Part shown: positions 43,829 through 53,967 of the stretch, in pieces | Layout: the number at the start of each line of letters is the position of its first letter | Position numbering within the stretch: the first letter of the stretch is position 1 | Assembly (NCBI GenBank): GCA_011524535.1 | Contig: WTKD01000005.1 | Span: 62,001-126,000 of the forward strand | Direction of reading: 5' to 3' | Length of the DNA stretch: 64,000 nucleotides | From: Spirochaetaceae bacterium | GTDB lineage: Bacteria; Spirochaetota; Spirochaetia; WTKD01 | Translations under genes and position numbers: made by a program | The notes under the pieces: generated by a model | Seen by the model: only the letters and a program-made list of their open reading frames with translations | What the model was told of the DNA's origin: nothing | Databases searched by the model: none

Positions 43829-45118
43829 CTATGATAGCAAATTCTTGTGCTTAAATGATCCCGTCCCAGCATAATCACCAATTATATGTCCTTGTCCTCT
43901 GAGGATCCATTTATACGTACACAAACCTTCTAACCCCACGGGTCCACGCGCATGAATCTTTCCAGTGGCTACCCCAGACTCTGCACCAAGTCCGTATACA
44001 TAGCCATCCGAAAAACGGCTGCTACAATTCACAAAGGCATTTGCAGTGTCTACCTGCCGCAAAAACATATCTGCATTTTTCTTGTTTTCTGTGATGATAA
44101 CATCGGTGTGTTTCGACCCATACCGATGTATGCATTCAAGTGCTTCATCCAAAGATTCCACCACACGGAGAGAAACCACCAAATCGAGGTATTCCATCCC
44201 CCAATCTTCTTCCTCGGCAGGTATCACCCTTGCATCGACTTTCTGAGATCCGATATCCCCTCGAACGGTAACTCCCTTGCTACTCAATACATCGATTAAT
44301 GCAGGAATATCGTTTTTCCTATCTTTGTGAATCAAAAGACTTTCCACCGCATTACACACCGCAACATATTGTGTTTTTGCATCAACAACAATGCGCTTTG
44401 TCAATTCCATATCGGCATCAGTATCTATGTATATGTGGCAATTGCCATCTGCATGCCCAAGCACTGGTATATTTGAATGCTTCATAATGTCTCTAACAAA
44501 TTCGTTGGAGCCACGAGGAATAACCAAATCTATATGATCATCACATCGAAGCAGTTCATGCACTTCTGCTCTTTCTTCAAGCAGAAAACACCAATCAGAA
44601 GGCATATCTAATTCTTTGGTGACCTTGGTCAATAGTTCAAAAAAGACTTTGCAAGTCCGCAACGATTCACGACCTGGTTTCAACAAGAGCACGTTTCCCG
44701 TCTTCATTGCAAGCGAAACCATTTGTATAAAAGCATCTGGTCTTGATTCAAAGATGAATAATACAACCCCGAGTGGTACAGACCTTCGCTCTAGGACAAG
44801 TCCATCATCCAGCATGGTGTTCACCTGTAGCATATTTAGCGGATCATCAAGCTGTAAAATACTTAGCGGATATTCTATTATTTTGTCTAGTTTTTGAAGA
44901 GAAATTGCCAAACGTGATCGAAGAGCTGCAGGAATATCTTCCGCTGCACGACAGTCTTCTTTATTTTCTGCTATGATCGTCTGCGCTTCTTGTCGGAGTA
45001 ATTCTGAGAATCTACGCAGATATTCACATCGCTGTGCATGTGATAATCCTCCCAATTTCCTAGAAATCCTAGCGGCACGCGCAGCTATAGATGTCGATCT
45101 TTGAACAGAATCACTCAT
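43829..45118 (-). CDS. proA: Glutamate-5-semialdehyde dehydrogenase
   Basis: ProA reduces glutamyl 5-phosphate to the semialdehyde with NADPH. ATG at 45118 was chosen for its GAGGGG ribosome site and MSDSVQ start; a further upstream ATG at 45154 has none. The 429-residue protein has VPLGVVLFIFESRPD, LLLKPGRES, the catalytic cysteine in VAVCNAVES, and HADGNCHIYID. It leads the proA-proB unit for proline synthesis. Confidence 0.95.
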   Translation of the reverse strand: MSDSVQRSTSIAARAARISRKLGGLSHAQRCEYLRRFSELLRQEAQTIIAENKEDCRAAEDIPAALRSRLAISLQKLDKIIEYPLSILQLDDPLNMLQVNTMLDDGLVLERRSVPLGVVLFIFESRPDAFIQMVSLAMKTGNVLLLKPGRESLRTCKVFFELLTKVTKELDMPSDWCFLLEERAEVHELLRCDDHIDLVIPRGSNEFVRDIMKHSNIPVLGHADGNCHIYIDTDADMELTKRIVVDAKTQYVAVCNAVESLLIHKDRKNDIPALIDVLSSKGVTVRGDIGSQKVDARVIPAEEEDWGMEYLDLVVSLRVVESLDEALECIHRYGSKHTDVIITENKKNADMFLRQVDTANAFVNCSSRFSDGYVYGLGAESGVATGKIHARGPVGLEGLCTYKWILRGQGHIIGDYAGTGSFKHKNLLS

Positions 45119-45223
45119 TTGTATATCCCCTCGTTTCAGAAAAAGCATACACATAATGCTCAGACTTCATAGCTTGTTCGGATGTCTTCGTTGTGACCGA
45201 TATTCGAGATTTTGCCATCTGCA

Positions 45224-46282
45224 TCACCTATGCGCATTCAGTTGTTCGGCGCAATACAACAGTAATTCTTCTGTCTCGGTCCAACCAACACAGGCGTCTG
45301 TGATCGAAATACCATAATCCATCGAGTTCCCAAGGTTCTGCCGACCTTCTTTAAGATTACTCTCCAACATAACACCGAGGATACTTCTTGTTCCTCGAAT
45401 TCGTTGTTCTAACACCGAGCGGAGCACATGTTTTTGCATAGTAAAATCTTTTTGAGAATTACCATGCGAACAGTCTATAACCATACTTTTTTCCAAGCTC
45501 GCCTGTTCGAGGTGTTGCTCTGCTTCTCTTATATGTGTTGATGAAAAGTTGGGACCAGAAGAACCTCCTCTTAAGATGAGGTGTACATCTGCATTGCCAT
45601 TGGTGTGCACTACCGCCAATGTTCCATCCTGGTCAACTCCAAGAAAGCAACGTGCATCCTGAGAAGATATCATTGCATCAACAGCAACCATGACATCGCC
45701 ACTCGTGCCATTTTTGAACCCAATTGGCATCGATAAACCACTAGCCATGTCCCGGTGAATTTGGGATTCAGTGGTACGAGCTCCAACCGCAGCCCAGGAA
45801 ATAACATCATCCAAATATTGAGGTACAATAGGATCGAGTACTTCAGTTGCTATGTGCAAGCCCATACATATAATGTTTTTTAGAAGATTACGAGCAGTCC
45901 GCAAGCCTTCCGTCATATCGTATGTACCATCAAGATGAGGATCAACGATCAGTCCACGCCACCCAAGCCGGGTACGAGGTTTTTCAAAATAGCATCGCAT
46001 AAGCACGACTATCTCTTTTTCAATCTTTTTACTGAGCTTCTGGAGTTTTTCTGCATATTCTTGAGCCGCTCCAACATCGTGAATAGAGCATGGTCCGACA
46101 ATAAATAGCATCCGATCGTCTTTCTTTTGTAAAATATCTGATATGATATCCCTCGATCGATGTACCGATGCCCTGACCGATTCGTCCACTGGCACTTCAC
46201 GTTTTAAATCCTCTGGTGAAGGCAGGTGTACAAAGCGCTTTATACGAGTATTTGTAATAACTTCATTTGACTGTTTTGACAT
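45224..46282 (-). CDS. aroG: 3-deoxy-7-phosphoheptulonate (DAHP) synthase, class I
   Basis: Catalyses the first committed step of aromatic synthesis from PEP and erythrose 4-phosphate. The protein has the metal-ligand segment FIVGPCSIHD, MRCYFEKPRTRLGWRGLI, GARTTESQIHR, MPIGFKNGTSGD, VIDCSHGNSQKD and the C-terminal DACVGWTE. These are class I AroF/G/H features. About 350 residues, normal. Start is ATG at 46282 or GTG at 46297 (AGGT six bases before it); which AroFGH paralogue, and its feedback amino acid, cannot be told by eye. Confidence 0.93.
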   Translation of the reverse strand: MSKQSNEVITNTRIKRFVHLPSPEDLKREVPVDESVRASVHRSRDIISDILQKKDDRMLFIVGPCSIHDVGAAQEYAEKLQKLSKKIEKEIVVLMRCYFEKPRTRLGWRGLIVDPHLDGTYDMTEGLRTARNLLKNIICMGLHIATEVLDPIVPQYLDDVISWAAVGARTTESQIHRDMASGLSMPIGFKNGTSGDVMVAVDAMISSQDARCFLGVDQDGTLAVVHTNGNADVHLILRGGSSGPNFSSTHIREAEQHLEQASLEKSMVIDCSHGNSQKDFTMQKHVLRSVLEQRIRGTRSILGVMLESNLKEGRQNLGNSMDYGISITDACVGWTETEELLLYCAEQLNAHR

Positions 46283-46437
46283 AGAAATATTCTTCACAAT
46301 TACCTAGATAGAAGTGTAGCACATAGCACTGATTAATACATCAGCAACGATCGCGGAACTCTAGGTTTTTCCTCTGTACTTCTCATTAAACAAATACTCC
46401 CCTGATACATCAAAAGCATGGGTAGATTCTAGAAGCG

Positions 46438-46466
46438 TTGTCAAACGAGATGCAGACATATACCAT
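46438..46466 (+). promoter_or_regulatory. Promoter of the small membrane-protein pair
   Basis: TTGTCA at 46438-46443 and TACCAT at 46461-46466 are 17 bases apart. The same -10 hexamer is used for the sod promoter. The start codon at 46492 follows a leader of about 20 bases. Confidence 0.65.
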
Positions 46467-46491
46467 ATCTCATATTGTTAAGGAGATATAT

Positions 46492-46881
46492 ATGAAAGAA
46501 GTTGATGATGGATTTAGAGGGATGAGGGAATTTTTACGGGACAACCCAGATTTCGAGTCCTGGCTCGATTCTACACCAGAATTCCTGGGCGATATACCCG
46601 TAGAAATCATCGGATTTTTTGTTGGTATGGGATTCCTTGGGTTGCTTTTCCTAGGGATTATTGCATCATTTCTGTTTGTATTTTATTTGGTTATCAGCGC
46701 AAAAATTGGTCAAGAAATAGGAGCCCAGAGGGGTTTCACCGTGGGATGGCTTTGGGGATTGATCATGGGCCCCGTTGGTATAGCTCTCTTGTTGGTCCGT
46801 CCAAAGAAAGAACTCCCTAGCCCAAAACCGAAACTAACAGAAAATAGCACCAAAGATATTAACACAGGAGGCAGCGAATAA
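46492..46881 (+). CDS. Small membrane protein, unknown family
   Basis: ATG at 46492 has AAGGAG six bases upstream, so I prefer it over an in-frame TTG at 46438 that lies within the promoter. The 129-residue protein has an acidic N-terminus and two hydrophobic segments (about 36-70 and 85-105). Its C-terminal motif, IGQEIGAQRGFTVGWLWG, then VGIALLLVRPKK, recurs in the next gene. The basic tail ends before a TAATG overlap with that gene. Function is unknown; the shared motif suggests the two proteins form a complex or arose by duplication. Confidence 0.8.
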   Translation: MKEVDDGFRGMREFLRDNPDFESWLDSTPEFLGDIPVEIIGFFVGMGFLGLLFLGIIASFLFVFYLVISAKIGQEIGAQRGFTVGWLWGLIMGPVGIALLLVRPKKELPSPKPKLTENSTKDINTGGSE

Positions 46882-47087
46882 TGTTTTCAAGTTCATTAGG
46901 CATTATCCAAGGCGGACTGGCTTTATCATGGATATTCTGCATCGTTGTATGTCATGAAATAGCCAAGAAAAAAGGATTCAAATACGGCTGGTTTTATGGC
47001 TTTGCACTGTCATATGTTGGAGTGTTCTATCTATACGTGAGACCTAGTAAAAAAGCGACCGAGAACACTCAACAACACGTTGAGTGA
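46881..47087 (+). CDS. Small membrane protein, paralogue of its upstream neighbour
   Basis: The 68-residue protein starts at the ATG sharing TAATG with the previous stop; AGGAGG lies nine bases upstream. It has two hydrophobic segments and repeats the neighbour's motif: HEIAKKKGFKYGWFYG, then VGVFYLYVRPSKK. The common pattern E-I-x3-[KR]-G-F-x2-G-W-x2-G followed by VG-x3-L-x-VRP-x-KK implies tandem duplication. The location is probably the inner membrane with a short basic cytoplasmic tail. Confidence 0.8.
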   Translation: MFSSSLGIIQGGLALSWIFCIVVCHEIAKKKGFKYGWFYGFALSYVGVFYLYVRPSKKATENTQQHVE

Positions 47088-47128
47088 ATTGTTTTTTATA
47101 CGATATGTAAAATTTCTAGGGGGATCAC

Positions 47129-47563
47129 TTGGCTGTAATGCGTTTTGATATGTTGGGAATATACACCAACGATCTGTCAAAAATGGTTGAATTCTATAGG
47201 GATGTTGTTGGATTAGAAACAAGCTGGGAATCCTCTGACGATTTTGCAGAATTTGAGAATGATGGGATACGTTTTTGTATCTTTCAGAAAATGGAACTAG
47301 TGGATCTACTCGATGACCTTACTCCACAATATCCGCCTGGTACACCCAACGGCACATTCCTTGTTTCTTTCAACTTCCCTTTGGTTGAGGATGTCCGTCG
47401 CGAGTATACTCGAATGATCGATTCAGGAGCGCATCCAGTATACGGCTGTAGAGAAATGTCTTGGGGTGCATATAGCGCCATGATTACCGATCCCGAAGGT
47501 AATCTCATCGAACTGACTACATGGAACGATTCTGAACCAGGCACCTCGAATGGATCCCATTGA
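47129..47563 (+). CDS. VOC/glyoxalase-superfamily protein
   Basis: A 144-residue single-module vicinal-oxygen-chelate protein. It shows the first-half segment GIYTNDLSKMVEFYRDVVGLE and the second-half segment ending ITDPEGNLIELTTW, whose Glu is the usual metal ligand. The first ligand position is not a clear His or Gln, so metal use is doubtful. The start is probably TTG at 47129, since AGGGGG lies six bases before it; an ATG at 47138 is possible. Substrate unknown; relatives include glyoxalase I, dioxygenases and resistance proteins. Confidence 0.8.
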   Translation: MAVMRFDMLGIYTNDLSKMVEFYRDVVGLETSWESSDDFAEFENDGIRFCIFQKMELVDLLDDLTPQYPPGTPNGTFLVSFNFPLVEDVRREYTRMIDSGAHPVYGCREMSWGAYSAMITDPEGNLIELTTWNDSEPGTSNGSH

Positions 47564-47641
47564 ACACCTTGTACAAAAAAGCAGGGGTATGCGAGCTCTT
47601 TCACCAAACACGCTTTTGTGGTCTGTTTATAAAGTAAAAAA

Positions 47642-48985
47642 ATGATGTTTACTGTAAGAGTAATAGATATTACAAAGAACCATATGCAGGACATGCCAGT
47701 TCATATATCTGGCTGGGTTAGATCTATCCGCACAATGGGTTCGGTTTCATTCATATCTCTCGGAGATCAATCCTGCTTACAACCATTACAGGTTGTCGTC
47801 GACAATGAACTTCTCTCAGAAACAACAGGTGCTATAAAAACCGGCTCTAGCGTTTCGGTTGAAGGAACCGTTATGGCTTCTCCCGCAAAAGGACAGCTAT
47901 ACGAACTCCGCGCAGACACCGTCCAACTGTTAGGGGCATCGGATGACAATTATCCTTTACAAAAGAAAAGACATAGTTTCGAATTCCTGAGGACAATTCC
48001 TCACTTACGCGTCCGTTCTAACACTTTCTCTACCATCATGCGAATTCGCCACGCAGCACTCATGGCAATTCATCGATTTTGTGATGAAGAACAATTTATA
48101 TACGTGCAAACTCCTATTATTACACAAGCAGATGCAGAAGGCGCCGGTGAATTATTTCAGGTTGTTCATAAAAAGAATGAAGATTTCTTTGGAGCTCCTA
48201 GCTATTTGACGGTAAGTGGCCAACTTGCTGCCGAAGCAATGGCCTGTTCCCTTGGCAGAGTTTATACGCTTGGCCCCACATTTCGTGCAGAAAATAGCAA
48301 TACGAGTCGGCATTTATCTGAATTTTGGATGCTTGAGTTGGAAGCAGCTTTTGTAAATCTATTTGACAATCATACCATAGCAGAACGTCTCATAAAATAC
48401 GTAATCTGCACGTTGCTTGATAATCACCAAGAGGATATGGAATTCTTCTCGAGATACATAAAAAAGAACCATATCGATGAGCTGCAAAACATTGCAAACA
48501 CACCTTTTGAACGTATTGAATACAGCGATGCTATCACCCTTCTTTCCAAAGCGAAGCGATCATTCGAATTTAAACCAACCTGGGGTATTGATTTGCAGAG
48601 CGAACACGAACGCTATCTTACCGAAGAACTATTCAAAAAACCTGTTGTCGTCACTAATTATCCAAAAGGTATAAAGGCATTTTATATGCGTATGAATGAC
48701 GATGAGAAAACCGTCGCAGCGGTGGATATTTTACTTCCAGCTTTTGGAGAAATCGTTGGAGGAAGTCAACGCGAAGAACGCCTCGATGTCCTCATAAAAC
48801 GTATGAAAGAATGTGGGATTGATCAACAAGAATACGGTTGGTATCTTGACCTCCGCAGGTATGGGTCGGTTGAACACTCAGGATTTGGATTAGGGATAGA
48901 ACGTTTCATCCAATGTATTACTGGAATGGCCAATATTCGAGATGTAATTCCATTTCCTCGCTCTGTCGGACAGGCCTTCGCCTAA
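47642..48985 (+). CDS. asnS: Asparaginyl-tRNA synthetase
   Basis: A class IIb enzyme that charges tRNA-Asn. The 447-residue protein has an N-terminal OB anticodon domain (VHISGWVRSIRTMG), motif 2 FRAENSNTSRHLSEFWMLE, and motif 3 GFGLGIERFIQ followed by IRDVIPFPRS. FRAENSNTSRH rather than the FRDEDLR-like AspRS sequence identifies Asn. Its presence suggests that Asn-tRNA is made directly rather than by GatCAB. It ends four bases before the convergent ankyrin gene. Confidence 0.95.
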   Translation: MMFTVRVIDITKNHMQDMPVHISGWVRSIRTMGSVSFISLGDQSCLQPLQVVVDNELLSETTGAIKTGSSVSVEGTVMASPAKGQLYELRADTVQLLGASDDNYPLQKKRHSFEFLRTIPHLRVRSNTFSTIMRIRHAALMAIHRFCDEEQFIYVQTPIITQADAEGAGELFQVVHKKNEDFFGAPSYLTVSGQLAAEAMACSLGRVYTLGPTFRAENSNTSRHLSEFWMLELEAAFVNLFDNHTIAERLIKYVICTLLDNHQEDMEFFSRYIKKNHIDELQNIANTPFERIEYSDAITLLSKAKRSFEFKPTWGIDLQSEHERYLTEELFKKPVVVTNYPKGIKAFYMRMNDDEKTVAAVDILLPAFGEIVGGSQREERLDVLIKRMKECGIDQQEYGWYLDLRRYGSVEHSGFGLGIERFIQCITGMANIRDVIPFPRSVGQAFA

Positions 48986-48989
48986 TAAT

Positions 48990-49973
48990 TCATCTAGAAT
49001 TGAGGCTATTTTGTAGCTGCAAATAATACTGAGAATTTCTAATCTTTGCGTTTCCTTCCAAAAAATTAGATGGCGATTTTCCCGAAGTACTGAGGGCAAA
49101 CCTTTCTGCTCCATGTTCAATTAAAACCAACCCAACTTCAGCGTTTTCATTAAAACCAGAGGCAAGCATGAGAGGGGTTTGACCATTGTCGTCACGAACA
49201 TCGACAGTGATGTTTCCTTCTAACAGAGCGTCTACAATGCCTGGGTTGGGATTTACTGCCGCTATATGCAAAATAGATTTTCCTTGATCAAATTTCTGGA
49301 GAATGTCTGCTCCATACTCCAACAGCAAACGTATAATGTTCGGGTTTTTTGCATTTCTAGCTGCCCACAACAAGGGCGGATTTTTTGCATCATCGACAAC
49401 ATGAACATCTGCACCGTATTTAATCAATAACTCGGCCATTTCTACATTGCTGTTCATTGCCACGGCATGCATCAAGGGAGTTTTCCCAAAAAAATCTCTT
49501 TCAGAAACATGCAATCCCATGCTCAACAATAGCCGAAGATAATCAGGGTTATCTGAATAGTGAGCAGCAATCATATGAACCTGACGCCCCGCAGCGTCAC
49601 GATGCCACAAATTAGCTCCCCGGTCCAATAATCTGATCATCATAGAAGTATTTTTATTCAGGACACTCCAAAAAAGCGGAGTTATCTCGGACTTGGTAGT
49701 CGCATCAACATCGGCCCCTCTGTCAATCAAATAATCCAAAAGATCCGGATCTGATGCGTATTGTGCTGCATAAGACAAAGCTGTACGCTGCCTGTTATCG
49801 ACTGCTGAAACAGAATAATCATCTAAGTAATATTGAAGTTGTTCTATGCTCATAGAACTCCATTCCGCTTCGGTTAAAAGTGGCCAACTGCCTTCAGCAA
49901 ATCCAAAGATTGGCACAAGCCCGAACAACAATCCAAAGAAAAGGCTCATCCTACTATTTATAATTTTTTTCAT
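48990..49973 (-). CDS. Secreted ankyrin-repeat protein
   Basis: The 327-residue protein has a signal peptide (about 8-26, GFA-E) and then about six ankyrin repeats with recurring LLDRGAN, LLSMGLHV, LIKYGADVH, LLEYGADI and the G-x-TPL[ML] turn. The canonical helix-turn-helix layout is clear over residues 45-290. A periplasmic location is inferred. Ankyrin proteins bind other proteins; the partner is not evident. It is monocistronic on the minus strand, upstream end separated by 138 bases from clpC. Confidence 0.88.
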   Translation of the reverse strand: MKKIINSRMSLFFGLLFGLVPIFGFAEGSWPLLTEAEWSSMSIEQLQYYLDDYSVSAVDNRQRTALSYAAQYASDPDLLDYLIDRGADVDATTKSEITPLFWSVLNKNTSMMIRLLDRGANLWHRDAAGRQVHMIAAHYSDNPDYLRLLLSMGLHVSERDFFGKTPLMHAVAMNSNVEMAELLIKYGADVHVVDDAKNPPLLWAARNAKNPNIIRLLLEYGADILQKFDQGKSILHIAAVNPNPGIVDALLEGNITVDVRDDNGQTPLMLASGFNENAEVGLVLIEHGAERFALSTSGKSPSNFLEGNAKIRNSQYYLQLQNSLNSR

Positions 49974-50111
49974 GGTTTTCCAATACTCCCCAAAAACTTG
50001 TACCTACAAGCAATCTGGTAGAATCACGCATGACATGCGGAAACTAAACCAGTAACTACACGGTGTCAATAACTGTGTACATATAAAAAAATCCCTTACC
50101 ACACAACATAA

Positions 50112-52577
50112 TCATTCTTGCGCTTGTTTTGTAACAATTTCTGATCTATCTACCAGACTAAAACGAAGTTCATCATTTTTTGCTCCAATCTTAATTTCGC
50201 TGTTGTATTGGTAGCGTCCTTCAAGAATACCCGTAGCGATTTCATCTTCTATTTCCCTTGAGATCAACCTGCGTAAATTTCTTGCTCCAAATCGAGAGCT
50301 ATGACCTTTCTCAACGAGATATTCCATGGCAGATCGAGTAAGCCTTATTTTTATCTGCATAGAATGTAGACCCGAAGAAACATCATCTATCATGAGTTTT
50401 ACAATCTGTCGCATATGAGATTTTTCAAGGGCGTGAAACATCACTATGTCATCAAGGCGGTTAAGAAATTCAGGTCTAAATGAATGGCTAAGCGTTGTCA
50501 TGTTTACGCTTGGATTGCCTGCCTTAGTTTTTTGATTCTTCGAAAATCCCATTCTGTCGTTGAACATTTGTTCAGAACCGACATTTGAGGTAATAATTAT
50601 CACCGTGTTGTGGAAAGAAATCGTATGACCCAAATTGTCTTGCAGTTCACCTTCTTCGAGGACTTGGAGCAAAATATTGTACACATCGTGATGGGCTTTT
50701 TCAATTTCATCAAATAGTACAACCGAATAGGGTTTTCTACGAATACGTTCGGTAAGAACCCCGCCTTCCTCATAGCCTACATATCCTGGAGGAGACCCAA
50801 TCAATCGTGCCACGGAATGCTTTTCCATATAATCTGACATATCGATGCGTATCAAGGACTTCTTGTTGTTAAACAAATAATCGGCGACTACTTTTGCTAT
50901 GAATGTTTTTCCAACTCCAGTAGGACCAAGAAACAAAAAGGACCCTATCGGTCTTTTCTGTCTGTGTATGCCAACACGCGAACGACGTATGGCCGATGCA
51001 ATTGTTTGTATCGCCTTTTCTTGTCCAACAACACATTTATAGAGAGTTTCTTCCAAACCCAATAATCGCTTCGATTCTGATAATGCAATTCGAGTCAAAG
51101 GAATTCCTGTCAAATCGGAAACAACCGTATATACATCTTCCTCGTTGATGGTTTTCCATTCTTTAGTATCTGGCTTTTGAGCGCCTATGTATATTTGTTC
51201 AATCTTATTGCGGAGAACTTGAACTTCGTCACGGATCTCCGCTGCTTTTTCGTATTTTTGCATCGTTACAAGGGCTATTTTTTCAGCGTTGAGTCTATCA
51301 ATTTCCCTATCTAATTCAAGGACTTCTTTTGGAGGAGCCGAATCAGCAATACGTTTTTTTGCTCCAGCCTCATCGATAATGTCTATCGCCTTGTCTGGTA
51401 GACTGCGATCATGGATGTAACGCTGCGATAATTCCACCGCAGCAACAAGCGCTTCGTGGGTAAAACTAACCGAATGATGCTCTTCGTAGAAGCAGGCGAT
51501 TCCTTCGAGAATATCTACCGTTTCACTAACCGTTGGTGGTTCGACTAGAATCATTTGAAACCTACGTTCGAGAGCACTATCTCGCTCAAAGTACTTTCTA
51601 TATTCAGCAAGTGTTGTAGCTCCAATACATTGTATTTCACGACGCGAAAGAGCTGGCTTTAGCATATTTGAAGCATCTATGGCTCCTTCTGCACCCCCAG
51701 CACCTACAATAGTATGAATCTCATCTATGAACACAATGATGTCTTTGTTCTTTTGAAGTTCTTTGATAATCTTTTTTAATCGTTCTTCAAACTCTCCGCG
51801 ATATTTTGTTCCCGCAATAAGTCTCCCCAAATCCAGCGAATATACCTGCTTTTTTCTCAATTCCGAAGGAACCATCTTATCCGCAATGCGTTGAGCGAAC
51901 CCTTCTATAATGGAAGTTTTTCCAATGCCTGGTTCACCAACAAGTACCGGACTGTTTTTGTTCCTCCGAATAAGTACCCGCATAAGCTGGCGAATCTCTT
52001 TCGATCTTCCTACAACGGGGTCCAACTTTTTTTGCCGAGCCATCTCGGTAAGATTAACCGAGTATTCCTCAAATAATTGTTGATTTTTCTTTAACGTAGG
52101 GAATCCATGTTCTTTAACGTCAGATTTGCTGCTTACCTTCTCCGAATAAATCATCTGGACTACAAGACGAATATTATTTACCAAGATTTCGTGTTCTTTG
52201 AAAAACTGTGCAACAATACCATATTCTTCATTACAACAAGCCAAAAGTATATGCTCTACATCTATCAGATTTCTTCCTAATTGTGTTGCTTCTTGTGAGG
52301 AACGTTCCAACACAAATTTACAGCGAGTACTCGGAGGAATATCTCCAAGGGGAAAACTTTCTCGATCGGTTTTCACGCTGCTGATTACGTAATTTCGTAA
52401 AGAATCTACGGATAAAGCAAGATCCACAAATATCTGATGTATAATTTCACTACGCGTACGCAAAACACCCAAAAGTAAATGTTCTGGTTGTAATTGCGTT
52501 GCATGCAATCTGCGAGCTTCCTCTTGTGCTAATATTCTGATTACTCTCTGTGCGAGTGGTGAAGTACCCATAGCCAT
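50112..52577 (-). CDS. clpC: ATP-dependent Clp protease ATP-binding subunit ClpC
   Basis: A hexameric AAA+ unfoldase that feeds ClpP (a clpP-like gene starts at the left edge of the window). Domains in order: two Clp N repeats (1-145), AAA1 with Walker A GEPGIGKT at 214-221 and VFIDEIHTI, a UVR-containing middle segment (about 425-460), and AAA2 with GPTGVGKT at 551-558 and [11 protein letters not shown]. The C-terminal D2-small domain completes it. Total 821 residues, normal for ClpC. The UVR motif distinguishes it from ClpA and ClpB. It starts ten bases after the lolE gene, as last gene of the prfB-to-clpC unit. Confidence 0.94.
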   Translation of the reverse strand: MAMGTSPLAQRVIRILAQEEARRLHATQLQPEHLLLGVLRTRSEIIHQIFVDLALSVDSLRNYVISSVKTDRESFPLGDIPPSTRCKFVLERSSQEATQLGRNLIDVEHILLACCNEEYGIVAQFFKEHEILVNNIRLVVQMIYSEKVSSKSDVKEHGFPTLKKNQQLFEEYSVNLTEMARQKKLDPVVGRSKEIRQLMRVLIRRNKNSPVLVGEPGIGKTSIIEGFAQRIADKMVPSELRKKQVYSLDLGRLIAGTKYRGEFEERLKKIIKELQKNKDIIVFIDEIHTIVGAGGAEGAIDASNMLKPALSRREIQCIGATTLAEYRKYFERDSALERRFQMILVEPPTVSETVDILEGIACFYEEHHSVSFTHEALVAAVELSQRYIHDRSLPDKAIDIIDEAGAKKRIADSAPPKEVLELDREIDRLNAEKIALVTMQKYEKAAEIRDEVQVLRNKIEQIYIGAQKPDTKEWKTINEEDVYTVVSDLTGIPLTRIALSESKRLLGLEETLYKCVVGQEKAIQTIASAIRRSRVGIHRQKRPIGSFLFLGPTGVGKTFIAKVVADYLFNNKKSLIRIDMSDYMEKHSVARLIGSPPGYVGYEEGGVLTERIRRKPYSVVLFDEIEKAHHDVYNILLQVLEEGELQDNLGHTISFHNTVIIITSNVGSEQMFNDRMGFSKNQKTKAGNPSVNMTTLSHSFRPEFLNRLDDIVMFHALEKSHMRQIVKLMIDDVSSGLHSMQIKIRLTRSAMEYLVEKGHSSRFGARNLRRLISREIEDEIATGILEGRYQYNSEIKIGAKNDELRFSLVDRSEIVTKQAQE

Positions 52578-52587
52578 ATCTCTTTCT

Positions 52588-53967
52588 TTATCGGTACACT
52601 CTGCTTCTATCCATAGTGTTCTTGACTATTCTTTGTCTCTTTTGATGCAAGTTATTTGTAATATTCTTAGTAGAAAATACTCCTACAAAAACAATAAGTC
52701 CACATACTACTACACACACACCAAACAACCTAAAAAGAGAAATAGTTACTGGTATTGTATTGAGATAAAACGAAGAACTGAGTGTAAGAATATTGTCATT
52801 ACCACCAGCAAAAAAACTTGCTAATGAAGACACGCCACTCAATATACTGTTTATGTGTCCAAGTACCACCAGGGAAATACACAAACTAGTGAATACAGAA
52901 GCAACCCCACAAAGCAATGCAAAGTAAAACATCGACAAGCGTAAAACTACACTTGGAACACCTAGTAGTTTTAGTATCTTCAATTGGTATATTACTTCGG
53001 TTGTCATCCTGATTAAGAACGTTACGATCGCAATAGAAGAAACAACCAGTATAATAACCATAAGAACGGTCAACATCGCTCTCGTTTGCTGAAATCGAAA
53101 AAATTGTCCTCTACCTAACTCACTCCAAGTAGCCACATCCCAATGAGCAGGCAATTGTGATCGCATCATTGCTATGAGTTCTTTATATCGAATTCTACGG
53201 CTAAGCCGTTCCGCATCGGGGATGGCAATTACAGAAAGATCATTCTCGATCGCAAAGAGATCTTCCACATTTACTCCAATCGTAAATTCAGTTACGCGTG
53301 GCGGAAAAAAATTAGAAAAATCATCATATGAAACAAATATCCAATTTTGCTCGAGTTCTTCCAGACCAGTTGTGAATATCCCATGTACGCGAACTTCAGT
53401 GACTCTGGGTATACCCGACCCTCCAATCGAATTAACACTCAGCAAGCGGAGCTCATCACCCACCGCAACACCCAATTTGCGAGCCATTGGAGCAGAAACA
53501 AGTATGCTTGCATCGTCGTGAGACGAAAACTTTTTGTCACCATCTATAATAGTTATATAGCGTGAAAAAGTAGATCCCGAGTCCAATAATGCCGAATCAA
53601 TTCCCCTCATCGCTCCGAAAACCCGCTTTTTCTCGCTCTGAATCATGATAGGGGCGGTAATCTCAAAAAAGACTGATTCTACATCTGGGTGATTATTTAA
53701 TATTGATTTCATTTCTCTTGCAACAATATCGACATAGGCAGAATTTGTTTTTGCACTGATATGGTACAAACTCGTTTCAATCATCCTGTTGCTCATTCCT
53801 TCAATGATCCCAATTGATATTTCTTGTACAAGTATAAGGGGCAATATTCCAAAAGTCATGCTCAATATCGCTGCCAAGGTCTGTCCTCTTCTTCGAACAA
53901 AAAAAATCTTGTACATCAAATATAAACTAAGTAATGATCGTTTGTAAAAAACCTTGAGAAAGTTCAT
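52588..53967 (-). CDS. lolE: LolE/LolC-like ABC permease, lipoprotein release
   Basis: A membrane protein of about 459 residues with one N-terminal helix, a large periplasmic domain (about 45-300) and three C-terminal helices, the FtsX/MacB topology of LolC/E. The FtsX-like QQTRAMLTVLMVIILVVSSIAIV and EVIYQLKILKLLGVP segments support this. ATG at 53967 was chosen; the longer frame uses TTG at 53982. It overlaps lolD by about 41 bases. Such permeases pull lipoproteins out of the inner membrane for the outer membrane. Confidence 0.85.
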   Translation of the reverse strand: MNFLKVFYKRSLLSLYLMYKIFFVRRRGQTLAAILSMTFGILPLILVQEISIGIIEGMSNRMIETSLYHISAKTNSAYVDIVAREMKSILNNHPDVESVFFEITAPIMIQSEKKRVFGAMRGIDSALLDSGSTFSRYITIIDGDKKFSSHDDASILVSAPMARKLGVAVGDELRLLSVNSIGGSGIPRVTEVRVHGIFTTGLEELEQNWIFVSYDDFSNFFPPRVTEFTIGVNVEDLFAIENDLSVIAIPDAERLSRRIRYKELIAMMRSQLPAHWDVATWSELGRGQFFRFQQTRAMLTVLMVIILVVSSIAIVTFLIRMTTEVIYQLKILKLLGVPSVVLRLSMFYFALLCGVASVFTSLCISLVVLGHINSILSGVSSLASFFAGGNDNILTLSSSFYLNTIPVTISLFRLFGVCVVVCGLIVFVGVFSTKNITNNLHQKRQRIVKNTMDRSRVYR

